Source: Bacteroidota bacterium | GTDB taxonomy: Bacteria; Bacteroidota; Bacteroidia; Chitinophagales; Chitinophagaceae | Length of the DNA stretch: 64,000 bases | NCBI GenBank assembly: GCA_016868895.1 | Contig: VGFK01000001.1 | Coordinates: forward strand, 478,896-542,895 | Direction of reading: 5' to 3' | Part shown: one piece after another, positions 52,028 through 61,043 of the stretch | How positions within the stretch are numbered: position 1 is the first letter of the stretch | Layout of the letters: each line of letters begins with the position of its first letter | Translations under genes and position numbers: made by a program | Notes under the pieces: model-generated | What the model saw: only the letters and a program-made list of their open reading frames with translations | What the model was told of the DNA's origin: nothing | The model's database searches: none

Positions 52028-53542
52028 ATGTCAACATCTCATTTGTCTGAACAAGAAATCATCCGCCGCGAAAAATTGGCCGCCCTGCAATCGATCGGCA
52101 TTGATCCCTATCCTGCACCGGCATTCCCCGTATCCACCAGTTCCATCCGCATCAAATCAGGCTACCTGGGCGAGGAGAACAAAGCAGATTTTGCAGATGT
52201 ACGATTGGCTGGTCGACTCATGAGTATTCGCGATATGGGAAAAGCATGTTTTGCCGTGCTGCAAGATCATGCAGGCAAGATTCAGATTTATGTAAAACGC
52301 GATGAGATTTGTCCTACCGACGACAAAACCCTTTACGATAAACTCTGGAAGTCGCTTGACATCGGCGACATCATCGGTATCCAAGGATATGTATTCACCA
52401 CGAAAACCGGTGAAACATCCGTGCATGTGCAATCCCTCACCTTGTTGAGCAAAGCGCTCAAGCCACTTCCGGTGGTGAAAGAAAAAGAAGGCGAAACCTT
52501 TGATGCCGTCACGGATCCGGAATTCAAATACCGCCAACGATATGCCGACCTCATCATCAATCCGGAAGTCAAAGAAACATTTCTTAAGCGCTCGAAGCTG
52601 ATCAATTCCATCAAAGAATTTTTGAACGATCGCGGGGCCATAGAAGTCGATACCCCGGTTTTGCAAAGCATACCCGGCGGTGCAGCGGCACGGCCTTTCA
52701 CTACGCATCACAATGCACTGGACATTCCCATGTACTTGAGAATTGCCAATGAACTCTATTTGAAGCGGCTCATTGTGGGTGGTTTTGATTGGGTTTACGA
52801 ATTTTCCAGAAACTTCAGGAACGAGGGCATGGACCGTACGCACAATCCGGAGTTTACCGTACTGGAGTTTTATACAGCCTACAAAGACTATCTCTGGATG
52901 ATGGACACCACCGAGCAGTTGCTGGAAAAAGCAGCCATCGATGTGAACGGAACGACCGATGTGGTGGTGGATGGAAAAACAATCAGTTTCAAAGCCCCCT
53001 TCCAGCGTGTCACCATGTTCGATGCCATCAAGGAACATACCGGATTTGACATCAGCAACATGGATGAAGCCGGCATTCGCGATGTGTGTAAGCAACTGGG
53101 CATTCATGTAGAGAACAGCATGGGCAAGGGCAAACTCATCGATGAGATTTTTGGCGAGACCTGTGAACATCATTATATACAACCCACTTTCATCATGGAC
53201 TATCCGATCGAGATGAGTCCCCTTACCAAAAAACACCGCAGTAAAGCGGGACTGGTTGAGCGCTTTGAATTGATGGTGAATGGGAAAGAAATCGCTAACG
53301 CCTACTCCGAATTAAACGACCCCATTGATCAACGGGCACGGTTTGAAGAACAACTTAAACTGATGGAGCGCGGCGACGATGAAGCGATGTTCATTGACCA
53401 CGATTTCCTTCGTGCATTGGAATACGGTATGCCACCCACTGCAGGCATCGGTTTTGGAATCGACCGACTGTGCATGCTGCTCACCAATCAGCCTTCCATT
53501 CAGGATGTTTTGCTGTTTCCAATGATGAAACCGGAAAACTAA
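52028..53542 (+). CDS. lysS: Lysyl-tRNA synthetase, class II
   Basis: Charges tRNA-Lys. 504 residues from the ATG at 52028: OB-fold anticodon-binding domain (about 55-150; VRLAGRLMSIRDMGKACFAVLQD), class II core with motif 2 FSRNFRNEGMDRTHNPEFT, FIMDYPIEMSPL and motif 3 GIGFGIDRLCMLLTN. Standard length. Its 3' end overlaps the ThuA gene by 4 bases, convergent. Confidence 0.97.
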   Translation: MSTSHLSEQEIIRREKLAALQSIGIDPYPAPAFPVSTSSIRIKSGYLGEENKADFADVRLAGRLMSIRDMGKACFAVLQDHAGKIQIYVKRDEICPTDDKTLYDKLWKSLDIGDIIGIQGYVFTTKTGETSVHVQSLTLLSKALKPLPVVKEKEGETFDAVTDPEFKYRQRYADLIINPEVKETFLKRSKLINSIKEFLNDRGAIEVDTPVLQSIPGGAAARPFTTHHNALDIPMYLRIANELYLKRLIVGGFDWVYEFSRNFRNEGMDRTHNPEFTVLEFYTAYKDYLWMMDTTEQLLEKAAIDVNGTTDVVVDGKTISFKAPFQRVTMFDAIKEHTGFDISNMDEAGIRDVCKQLGIHVENSMGKGKLIDEIFGETCEHHYIQPTFIMDYPIEMSPLTKKHRSKAGLVERFELMVNGKEIANAYSELNDPIDQRARFEEQLKLMERGDDEAMFIDHDFLRALEYGMPPTAGIGFGIDRLCMLLTNQPSIQDVLLFPMMKPEN

Positions 53543-56500
53543 TTTCGAACTTTCATCACCCCATTCATCAACGTCCAGTGACCAGGGAAAGTGCAGACAT
53601 ATGGGTAATCCCCTACAGCTGAAGGCGCCTTGAATGTGAGTCGATAAGATTGTCCAGGATTGACCAACGGCGTGGAGTACAATACTTCTGCTAATGCAGG
53701 GACATAATTTTTTTCTGCTCCTTTATCGTCTTTCATCATGGCATCGCCGGCTTTCCCCACTTTCTCCATTGCGCCCGGTCGCGTGACCACCAGGTTGTGT
53801 TGCATGGCATCCGGATTCTCGAGGATGATTTCAACCGACTGCCCAGGCTTCACTGTAAATTCTTTTAGGTCATATTTCATGGCCTCGCGGATGGTCTTGA
53901 TACGGATCACTTTTACATCAGCGGTTGACTTTTCTGTTTTAACAACTCCCCAGGCTTCCATTAATTTGTTCAAACGCTCATTACTATTTTTCGCATTCAT
54001 TGATGTTAAGAACGTATAATCGGCTGGCTTCAACTTCACCTGTTTGTTTTTATAATTCCACCCCTCAGAAATTGCTTTGATTATACTTGCCCGTGCTTGA
54101 GGCTCCATTGCATTTGTTTTCTGGATGATGGCAACCAATGAATCCGCGGGAGCAACCGATGCATAACTTCGAATCGATCGTTCCAGCGCAAATGCATTCA
54201 TATCAGGAGGACGAACGAAGCGTATTTTCTTTGAAAAATTGTTGTTGTTCTTGTTGACTTCTAAAATTTCATTGGACTTATCCAGGCGTACAGTTAACGT
54301 GTATTCGCCAACAACATCCGTGCTGAATGAAATATTTCCCACCCAAGGGCCATTGATGTTTCGGCTGATGGAAACGGTCTCACCGGCTTTAATCCCTTCT
54401 TTGAAATTGCGACTCACCTGATCTATTTTTAACCCTTGCCCTTCGAACCGAATATCCAGCGGCACAAAGACATCACCCGGCAAATCGACTGAACCCTGGT
54501 TCTTCACCTCTATTGTTACGGCAATTCGCTCACGTACTGCAGGTGAGGCAGGGTCAATTTTAATATCGGCAATCATCAGATCCAATCCCGTGACGTTTGC
54601 TGCTGGTATTTTTGAAGTGGTGCTCATTGAGTGTTTGCTATGGTCCATTGGTGGAACGGCAATTGATTGAGTTGCGCTTTTTTTGATGCGTTCTGCTAAA
54701 TGCTTTTTCATCAGCTTACCACCGTTTGCGTTCAGAACAACAGCAAATGCATCGGGCATCCAGCGATCTTCGACTTCTGCCGATTCATTCATGCGTTTGA
54801 AAAAGGCCTGTTCGGCTGCAGTATTCAAGGGCGACTTCGAAAAATATAAGAGTGCGTTCATCACCACCAAAGCATCTTTATCATTCAACAAATCAAATTG
54901 CACAATGCGCGAGACGCCACGCTCATTGTGCTCCATCACTTGAATGGCATTCTTGCGCACAGAGGGGGCAGGATGCAAAAGAGCAGCTTCCAGTGTTTGG
55001 TCATCCAGCGCACCCAATCCTTTGAGGGTCCATAAGGCATGGATTGCTGTCGCGTTGATTCCAATTTCATCGAGCTGTGTATTGGCGACCATTGCTTTTA
55101 GTTGCGGTACCACATCGTTGTTTCCTCTTTCTATCAGCATTCTTTGCGCGTGCATTCGCCAGAACATATTGTCGCTTTTCAATGCAGACAGTAAACTGTT
55201 CGCATCATTGCTGTTCAGCTGCATAGGCAGATATGGAAGAGCCTCCTTGTAGGAAACTCGGTAAATACGCCCGTGAGTGAAGTCGCGAAGATCGGTTTCG
55301 TAGGCATTGCCGGAACCATTCACAAATCCTTGCGGGACCGGATTGTGCTGAACGATATAGCTGTACCAATCGGCTACCCACACTGCACCATCCGGTCCCA
55401 CTGCTGCAAAGACAGGAGCAAACCATTCATCTGCACCCGCCATCAAATTGAAAGCTTCTTTATCGCTGTAGTCGGTCCCTTTTCGTACCAGGTTGTTCTG
55501 GTGCAGAACATGCCCGGTAGGTTCTGCAACAAACGCAATGCTGTTCCAGTATTTTTTTGGAAACGCACGAGCGGTATAAAAATGATGTCCTGCTGCTGCA
55601 GTGAATCCACCGAATGCATCCACTTGTCGCACTTTCTCCGTGATGGGTTTCATATCCCGATGGGTATCTGTACTCCTGCTGCCGTTTTCTATATTGTTTG
55701 CGGAACTGAAGTACCGGTTGGGAATCGCCATGTACCATCCGTGCGAATTGTTGGCAGTCGACCCAAACACATCATTCGTTTCATTGAAACCAAATCCCCA
55801 GGTATTGTTGGAGGTAGAGGTCATCCATTCCAGCTGACTTCCATCAGGTTTGAATCGGAAAAATGCCTGACCGAACTGCAGGGTATCTTTAGAGTGGCCC
55901 ACTTCCCCCTTGAATCCCGAATACCCAACGCAACCCCAGATCCAGTTGTCGAATCCATAATGCAGATTCGAGGGACCCGCATGGGTATCGAAGGTTCCGA
56001 ATCCGGAAAACAATATTTTCTTTTCATCTGCAACATCATCTCCGTTCGTGTCTTTCAAAAACAGCATATGAGGCGCCTGTGACACAATCAGTCCACCATT
56101 GGCAAACACCATTCCGGTCGGTATGCTCAATCCCTCCGCAAATCGGGTAAACTTATCTGCCTTACCATCCTTGTCTGTGTCCTCACAAATAAGAATATAA
56201 TCGCTTCCGCCATTTTCTTTGCGTTCGTTGGGATAATCTTGGGTGATGAGTACGTACATTCTTCCTTTCTCATCCCAGCTCATGGCAATAGGATGCATCA
56301 CATTGGGTTCTGCTGCGAAGAGTTCCAGTTTAAAATCAACCGGGACTTGAATGTGTTTCATTGATTCTTCCGGCGATAGCGGAAGCTGCTGCAGCTGGGC
56401 ACCCGGACGTTTTTCATAATTGGGAAGCGAGGCCTCTTTGTAGTCAAACGGTTGTGGTTTTCGTGCGATATAGGACATATACGCGTTATCGTTTAACGTC

Positions 56501-57186
56501 CATAAAATTGCATAATACAATAGATCCTGAAACCCTTTTGCGCCCCATGTGCGTTCATCGTGTCCCAACGCTGTATAAAAAACTTTTCCTTGTCCGTATC
56601 GGCGCGTCCAGGCATAAGGCTCTGTTTTAGCATCAGGACGGTCACGGTATTGATCTGCTTTGATTTCCCGGGTAGCCAGCACAGCATTATCGGGTTGAAG
56701 GTGGCTGTGCAAATAGGTTTCATCATACACCGTGAACGGTTGCATGGATTTCATGATGCCACTCTCCGGTTGTACAATATTTAAGGTTATGGAATCCATG
56801 GTATGCCGCCAGAATTGTCCCCCAACCAATTTCACGTACGCATCCGAGTTTCTGAAACAATACGATGCACAATGGATGGGAAGAAATCCCTTGCCGGATG
56901 CCACAAAATCCAGCAATGCTTTTTCAGCATCGGGTTGGATGCTGTCCCAATTGGCATAGATCATCAACGCATCATACTTGCGCAAATTGGCCCCGTTGAG
57001 ATCGGATAGCTGATCGGTGTAGGTGATGTTGATTCCTTTTGGACCGAGTGCAGCCATCAGGGTTGGTACACGCTCAATGGGACGATGATGTCCGTTATCA
57101 CCCAGAAACAAGACTTCAACGCGCCGACCTTTCTGTGCAAAGACAGAAGTGGAGAGTAATAAGAAAATCCATAAGCGAGTAAACAT
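53539..57186 (-). CDS. ThuA / sorbosone-dehydrogenase-like propeller / HEAT / CARDB / azurin-type copper protein
   Basis: Exported 1215-residue multidomain protein. Signal peptide (1-17), ThuA domain (about 20-240), propeller of the PVC-type membrane-bound dehydrogenase group (about 275-650; MHPIAMSWDEKGRMYV, GLSIPTGMVFANGGL, WVADWYS), HEAT-like repeats (about 665-810), a CARDB-like Ig domain (about 865-975) and a C-terminal cupredoxin. The cupredoxin has the full azurin ligand set: His1130 (MQHNLVV), Cys1198, His1203 and Met1207 in CTFPGHWTLM. Homologues often end in a cytochrome c (CxxCH); none is present here. Likely a periplasmic sugar dehydrogenase that passes electrons to copper. Confidence 0.88.
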   Translation of the reverse strand: MFTRLWIFLLLSTSVFAQKGRRVEVLFLGDNGHHRPIERVPTLMAALGPKGINITYTDQLSDLNGANLRKYDALMIYANWDSIQPDAEKALLDFVASGKGFLPIHCASYCFRNSDAYVKLVGGQFWRHTMDSITLNIVQPESGIMKSMQPFTVYDETYLHSHLQPDNAVLATREIKADQYRDRPDAKTEPYAWTRRYGQGKVFYTALGHDERTWGAKGFQDLLYYAILWTLNDNAYMSYIARKPQPFDYKEASLPNYEKRPGAQLQQLPLSPEESMKHIQVPVDFKLELFAAEPNVMHPIAMSWDEKGRMYVLITQDYPNERKENGGSDYILICEDTDKDGKADKFTRFAEGLSIPTGMVFANGGLIVSQAPHMLFLKDTNGDDVADEKKILFSGFGTFDTHAGPSNLHYGFDNWIWGCVGYSGFKGEVGHSKDTLQFGQAFFRFKPDGSQLEWMTSTSNNTWGFGFNETNDVFGSTANNSHGWYMAIPNRYFSSANNIENGSRSTDTHRDMKPITEKVRQVDAFGGFTAAAGHHFYTARAFPKKYWNSIAFVAEPTGHVLHQNNLVRKGTDYSDKEAFNLMAGADEWFAPVFAAVGPDGAVWVADWYSYIVQHNPVPQGFVNGSGNAYETDLRDFTHGRIYRVSYKEALPYLPMQLNSNDANSLLSALKSDNMFWRMHAQRMLIERGNNDVVPQLKAMVANTQLDEIGINATAIHALWTLKGLGALDDQTLEAALLHPAPSVRKNAIQVMEHNERGVSRIVQFDLLNDKDALVVMNALLYFSKSPLNTAAEQAFFKRMNESAEVEDRWMPDAFAVVLNANGGKLMKKHLAERIKKSATQSIAVPPMDHSKHSMSTTSKIPAANVTGLDLMIADIKIDPASPAVRERIAVTIEVKNQGSVDLPGDVFVPLDIRFEGQGLKIDQVSRNFKEGIKAGETVSISRNINGPWVGNISFSTDVVGEYTLTVRLDKSNEILEVNKNNNNFSKKIRFVRPPDMNAFALERSIRSYASVAPADSLVAIIQKTNAMEPQARASIIKAISEGWNYKNKQVKLKPADYTFLTSMNAKNSNERLNKLMEAWGVVKTEKSTADVKVIRIKTIREAMKYDLKEFTVKPGQSVEIILENPDAMQHNLVVTRPGAMEKVGKAGDAMMKDDKGAEKNYVPALAEVLYSTPLVNPGQSYRLTFKAPSAVGDYPYVCTFPGHWTLMNGVMKVRN

Positions 57187-57190
57187 AACG

Positions 57191-57232
57191 GTTGTAGGTT
57201 GTAAGTTGTAGGTTGTTGGTTAAAGGTTGAAG
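57191..57232. repeat. Degenerate heptamer tandem repeat (GTTGTAG)
   Basis: Six head-to-tail heptamers: gttgtag, gttgtaa, gttgtag, gttgttg, gttaaag, gttgaag. They fill the 33-base gap between two minus-strand genes and run into the last codons of the oxidoreductase gene. Confidence 0.7.
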
Positions 57233-58335
57233 TTGGGGACTTGAATCAGTGCACCACCCTGCAAGGCCGATTCATGCGCGAGGATGCCCACAGAAGTCCA
57301 GTTCGCTGATTGGGCTGCATTGGGAAACGGATCTCGATCTTCAACCAAGGCCATTAAAAATTCATGAGCGAGGTGCGGATGTGAGCCTCCATGTCCCGCT
57401 CCCTGGGTAAAACTCAAGTGGGTATTTTCAGCAACATCATACACACCTTTTGTCGTGAAATCCCGGATGCCCTCTGGAAGCAGGTGCGCATAATCAGGCA
57501 CCTTCACCTTTTTCGGAATTTCATGTTCAGGCAACTTCGCCGTATGCAGCACATGTTCTTCATCTTCAATCAGACTCCATTCAAAGGATTTTTTTGATCC
57601 GTAAACTTCAAAACTTTCGCGGTATTGTCGCGCAACATCAAACAATGATCGATAGACATAGGCACTGAGATCAGAATTTTTGAACTTGATGTGCGCTGAT
57701 TCAACGGCAAATGGTGAATTGTGAATTTTTGCGAGCTCTTCACGAATGGTCCCTGAACCAAAACAAGAAACATATTCCGCTTCAAGTTTTAACAGACCCG
57801 CGACTGGTCCTACACAATGTGTTGCATAATGCATGGGGGGCAATCCCGGCCAGTAATCGGGCCATCCGTCCATGTCCTGTTGGTGTGATGCTTTCAAAAA
57901 CTGCACTTTTCCCAACTCTCCTTTTTCATGGAGTTCTTTCACATACAGAAATTCACGCGCATACACCACCGTTTCCATCATCATGTATTTCTTGCCTGTC
58001 TTTTTGCATGCTTTCACAATCTTCATACAATCTTCAACACTGGTCGCCATAGGCACCGTGCAGGCCACGTGTTTACCCGCATACAAAGCCTTGAGCGATT
58101 GTTCTGCATGATTGGGAATGGGGGAGTTGATGTGGACCGCATCCACATGAGGATCGTTCAACAAGTCATCGTAATTCGTATATCGTTTTTCAATACCAAA
58201 GGCATTGCCGATGGCATTGAGTTTGGTTTCGGTACGCTGACAAATGGCATACATGTTGGCGTGAGGATGCCGTTGGTAAATGGGAATGAACTCTGCACCA
58301 AATCCGAGTCCTACTATAGCCACATTGATCTTCAT
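57220..58335 (-). CDS. Gfo/Idh/MocA family oxidoreductase
   Basis: 371 residues: NAD-binding Rossmann domain (about 1-125; VAIVGLGFGAEFIPIY) and the C-terminal Gfo/Idh/MocA fold. The usual catalytic EKP motif is replaced: HVACTVPMA instead of HVLCEKPMA, so the conserved lysine is gone. Catalysis may use another residue or the protein may act only on cofactor-bound sugar. It lies 2 bases after the sugar-epimerase gene and 33 bases before the ThuA gene, so the three probably form one transcript. Confidence 0.88.
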   Translation of the reverse strand: MKINVAIVGLGFGAEFIPIYQRHPHANMYAICQRTETKLNAIGNAFGIEKRYTNYDDLLNDPHVDAVHINSPIPNHAEQSLKALYAGKHVACTVPMATSVEDCMKIVKACKKTGKKYMMMETVVYAREFLYVKELHEKGELGKVQFLKASHQQDMDGWPDYWPGLPPMHYATHCVGPVAGLLKLEAEYVSCFGSGTIREELAKIHNSPFAVESAHIKFKNSDLSAYVYRSLFDVARQYRESFEVYGSKKSFEWSLIEDEEHVLHTAKLPEHEIPKKVKVPDYAHLLPEGIRDFTTKGVYDVAENTHLSFTQGAGHGGSHPHLAHEFLMALVEDRDPFPNAAQSANWTSVGILAHESALQGGALIQVPNFNL

Positions 58336-58337
58336 AA

Positions 58338-59168
58338 TTAGATAAGTTGTTTGATGTATTGGATGCTTTGTTTGGCCAACTCCATTTCCGAATCAAACAT
58401 TTTTCTCCAGATGTTGGCAGCAGTGAGTCGGGTACTGAATGCTTCTACACTCATCATGCCGGTATAGTGGATGGACTGCAATGCAGCGATCGTAGATGCA
58501 AAATCGATTTGACCGCTGCCGATGGTAGAGCGATCGTTTTCGGAGAGTTGCACATGAACAATGCGGTCGCCTGCTGATCGAATCGCTGACAACGGATCTT
58601 TCTCCTCAATGTTGGCATGGAAGGTATCGAACATCATTTTACAATGGGGGTGTTGAACCGCATCGATCAATGCAATCAGTTCAGCAGTCGACGTTACCAG
58701 ATAGCTTTCAAACCGGTTCAGGTACTCGAGTCCGATGATAATACCCATTGACTTTGCATGTTCTGCCAACTCCCACAGTTGTTCTTGTGCCCGGCCCAAC
58801 TCTTGAGCGGTGGGACCCTTTCCCGAAAAAACAGAAAGGGAGGAGTGAAGCGGTCCCGTAAGCAACCGCGCGCCAAGTGCAGCGGAGCAGTCGACTATGC
58901 GCTTATTGTACTCCAGGGTTTTCTTCCGCATGGATGCATCAGCACTGATCAGTTGATGTGCTGCTGTATTCAATGAAACGGCTACCCGGTCCATTTCCAA
59001 TACATCGAGCTCCCTTCCCCATTTTTTCCATTTCCCTTCATCGGTATCCAAAACAGGTACTTCTACTCCATCGTATCCCATCTCGCGCAATGCAGAAAGG
59101 AGCGGCATATGCGAATCATTCATTTCCGTTCCCCACAGCAAAAGGTTCATTCCGATTGAATTGGGCAT
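58338..59168 (-). CDS. Sugar phosphate isomerase/epimerase (D-tagatose/psicose 3-epimerase-like)
   Basis: TIM-barrel protein of 276 residues. Metal ligands fit the 3-epimerase group: Glu in GLEYLNRFESY, Asp and His in MMFDTFHANIEE, His in HVQLSEND and Glu in MSVEAFS. The NRFExY stretch is characteristic of D-tagatose/D-allulose 3-epimerases. Substrate not certain. First gene of the sugar operon. Confidence 0.88.
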   Translation of the reverse strand: MPNSIGMNLLLWGTEMNDSHMPLLSALREMGYDGVEVPVLDTDEGKWKKWGRELDVLEMDRVAVSLNTAAHQLISADASMRKKTLEYNKRIVDCSAALGARLLTGPLHSSLSVFSGKGPTAQELGRAQEQLWELAEHAKSMGIIIGLEYLNRFESYLVTSTAELIALIDAVQHPHCKMMFDTFHANIEEKDPLSAIRSAGDRIVHVQLSENDRSTIGSGQIDFASTIAALQSIHYTGMMSVEAFSTRLTAANIWRKMFDSEMELAKQSIQYIKQLI

Positions 59169-59227
59169 GGTAGTTTTTTGGGATTTTCAATATAGTGATA
59201 TAAATTCATTGAAACAACCGACTGCTT

Positions 59228-60313
59228 ATGCCTGCCGCACAACGTTTTACCGCACTGGACGTGTTCAGGGGGATGACCCTCTGCTTCATGATCATCGTCA
59301 ATAACCAATACGGTCCCATCGCCTATGCACCCCTTGAACATGCGGAGTGGGATGGATTTACACCAACCGATCTGGTCTTTCCCTCTTTTCTGTTTGCAGT
59401 CGGCAACGCCATGGCCTTCACCATGCCCCGTTTGCAATCGATGGGGAATGCAGCCGTGCTGACCAAAATCCTGAAGCGAACCTTCTTGATTTTTTTGATT
59501 GGTTTCTTGCTGTACTGGTTTCCGTTTGTGGACAGGCCCCTTGAAAACACGCGCATTCTGGGTGTTTTGCAACGGATCGCACTGTGTTACGGAATGTGTG
59601 CCTTACTCATTCACTACTGCTCAACGCGCACGGTGCAAACCATTGCCGTATTGATCTTGATTGGTTATTGGGCGCTGTTATACGCTGGAGGAGATTATAC
59701 GATGCTGGGAAATATTGGCACAACAGTCGACAAGCTCCTTCTGGGCGAAAGCCACATGTACAAAGGCGAGGGTGTTGCATTTGATCCGGAAGGATTCCTG
59801 AGCACTTTTCCATCGATGGTCAATGTGCTGATTGGGTACTACGCGGGTGTGGCGCTGAGGGACAAGGGGACCGAATGGGAGACCATTACCAGAATCCTTA
59901 TAGCAGGAGTCGTCCTGATGGCCATTGCCTATTGCTGGAATTATTGCCTGCCGATCAATAAAAAACTATGGACCGGTTCGTTTGTACTCTATACCTGCGG
60001 AATGGACCTGATGCTGATCGGATTTCTGGTATTCCTGCTGGACAAGACTCCCTATAAAAAGAACTGGACCTACTTTTTTGAGGTCTTTGGCAAGAATCCT
60101 CTGTTCATTTATATTTTATCGGGACTCATCCCGGACATCATGGGCATCGTTAAAATCGGAGAGAACAGCCTCAGCCAAACCATTGCCATTGGGTTCTACC
60201 AGGGCATTGCTCCGGGCGCCCTGGGTACATTTCTTTACTCCTTCAGCTTCATGTTTTTGTGCTGGCTGATCGGGTACATCATGGACAAACGGAATTGGTA
60301 CGTCAGGGTTTAA
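59228..60313 (+). CDS. DUF5009/HGSNAT-like membrane acyltransferase
   Basis: 361 residues with about ten membrane segments and the family start FTALDVFRGMTLCFMIIVNNQYGP. The group is related to heparan-alpha-glucosaminide N-acetyltransferase, which carries acetyl groups across a membrane to an amino sugar. Other marks: DLVFPSFLFAVGNAM, RILGVLQRIALCY and FEVFGKNPLFIYILS. It is divergent from the sugar operon and may act on the same glycans. Confidence 0.87.
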   Translation: MPAAQRFTALDVFRGMTLCFMIIVNNQYGPIAYAPLEHAEWDGFTPTDLVFPSFLFAVGNAMAFTMPRLQSMGNAAVLTKILKRTFLIFLIGFLLYWFPFVDRPLENTRILGVLQRIALCYGMCALLIHYCSTRTVQTIAVLILIGYWALLYAGGDYTMLGNIGTTVDKLLLGESHMYKGEGVAFDPEGFLSTFPSMVNVLIGYYAGVALRDKGTEWETITRILIAGVVLMAIAYCWNYCLPINKKLWTGSFVLYTCGMDLMLIGFLVFLLDKTPYKKNWTYFFEVFGKNPLFIYILSGLIPDIMGIVKIGENSLSQTIAIGFYQGIAPGALGTFLYSFSFMFLCWLIGYIMDKRNWYVRV

Positions 60314-60337
60314 CAGCCCTAAATCGCTTCAATTCGT

Positions 60338-60345
60338 TATTTTTG
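60338..60345 (+). promoter_or_regulatory. Putative -7 promoter element of DUF4290-murA-gmk (TATTTTTG)
   Basis: Exact TAnnTTTG match 19 bases before the ATG at 60365. Confidence 0.5.
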
Positions 60346-60364
60346 AGGTTCGCAAGAAATCAGT

Positions 60365-61021
60365 ATGGAATACAATACCACAAGAGGTCACCTTGAAATG
60401 AGGGAATATGGCCGGCATGTTCAGCAGATGGTCGACCACCTGTTGACCATTGAGGACAAGGAAAGGAGGCAAAAGAATGCGCATGCTGTCATTGAGTTGA
60501 TGGGCTTCTTGAATCCCCACTTAAAAAACGTAGAAGATTACCGCCACAAGTTGTGGGATCACCTGTTTTTGATATCCGACTTCAAATTGGAAGTAGACAG
60601 TCCCTACCCCATCCCCACCCGGGAATCCTTAAAAGCAAAGCCCAAGCCGCTTCCCTATCCTAAGCGCTATCCCCGCTATTCGCATTTGGGTAAACACCTG
60701 GAGCTGGTCATCAACAAAGCAATGGCCGAACAGAACGAAGAGAAACGTTCCGGATTTGCGCACATCATCGCCTACTACATGAAGCTGGCCTATAATACTT
60801 GGCACAAGGAACTCATTCCAGACGAAAGCATTCGCAGTGAATTGAACGCCATTACACAGGGACAACTGGAATTCACCAGCACCCCGTTTGTAAAAGCGTA
60901 CCGTGAATTCGACGACCGTTTCGCAAAACGCGGCAAAGGCGGTTTCCAGCAACGCAACAACCGCATGGGCGGCGGAAAGACCAGGCCTCCACAAAAGTTT
61001 CAAAAGAAACGATTTAATTAA
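60365..61021 (+). CDS. DUF4290 family protein
   Basis: 218 residues; a Bacteroidota family of unknown function. Marks: YNTTRGHLEMREYGRHVQQMV, KNAHAVIELMGFLNPHLKNVEDYRHKLWDHL and a helical second half. The last 35 residues are basic and glycine-rich (RGKGGFQQRNNRMGGGK..), which suggests nucleic-acid binding. It precedes murA by 22 bases, an order found across the phylum. Confidence 0.9.
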   Translation: MEYNTTRGHLEMREYGRHVQQMVDHLLTIEDKERRQKNAHAVIELMGFLNPHLKNVEDYRHKLWDHLFLISDFKLEVDSPYPIPTRESLKAKPKPLPYPKRYPRYSHLGKHLELVINKAMAEQNEEKRSGFAHIIAYYMKLAYNTWHKELIPDESIRSELNAITQGQLEFTSTPFVKAYREFDDRFAKRGKGGFQQRNNRMGGGKTRPPQKFQKKRFN

Positions 61022-61043
61022 GCGCATTCCTTAACCCGATCGC

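Noticed and set aside
52157-53236. 359-residue minus-strand ORF
   Set aside because: Exact antisense of lysS; no family motif, composition follows lysS codons.
55273-56082. 269-residue plus-strand ORF
   Set aside because: Antisense of the ThuA gene.
57191-57232. CRISPR array
   Set aside because: The units are contiguous 7-base repeats without spacers.
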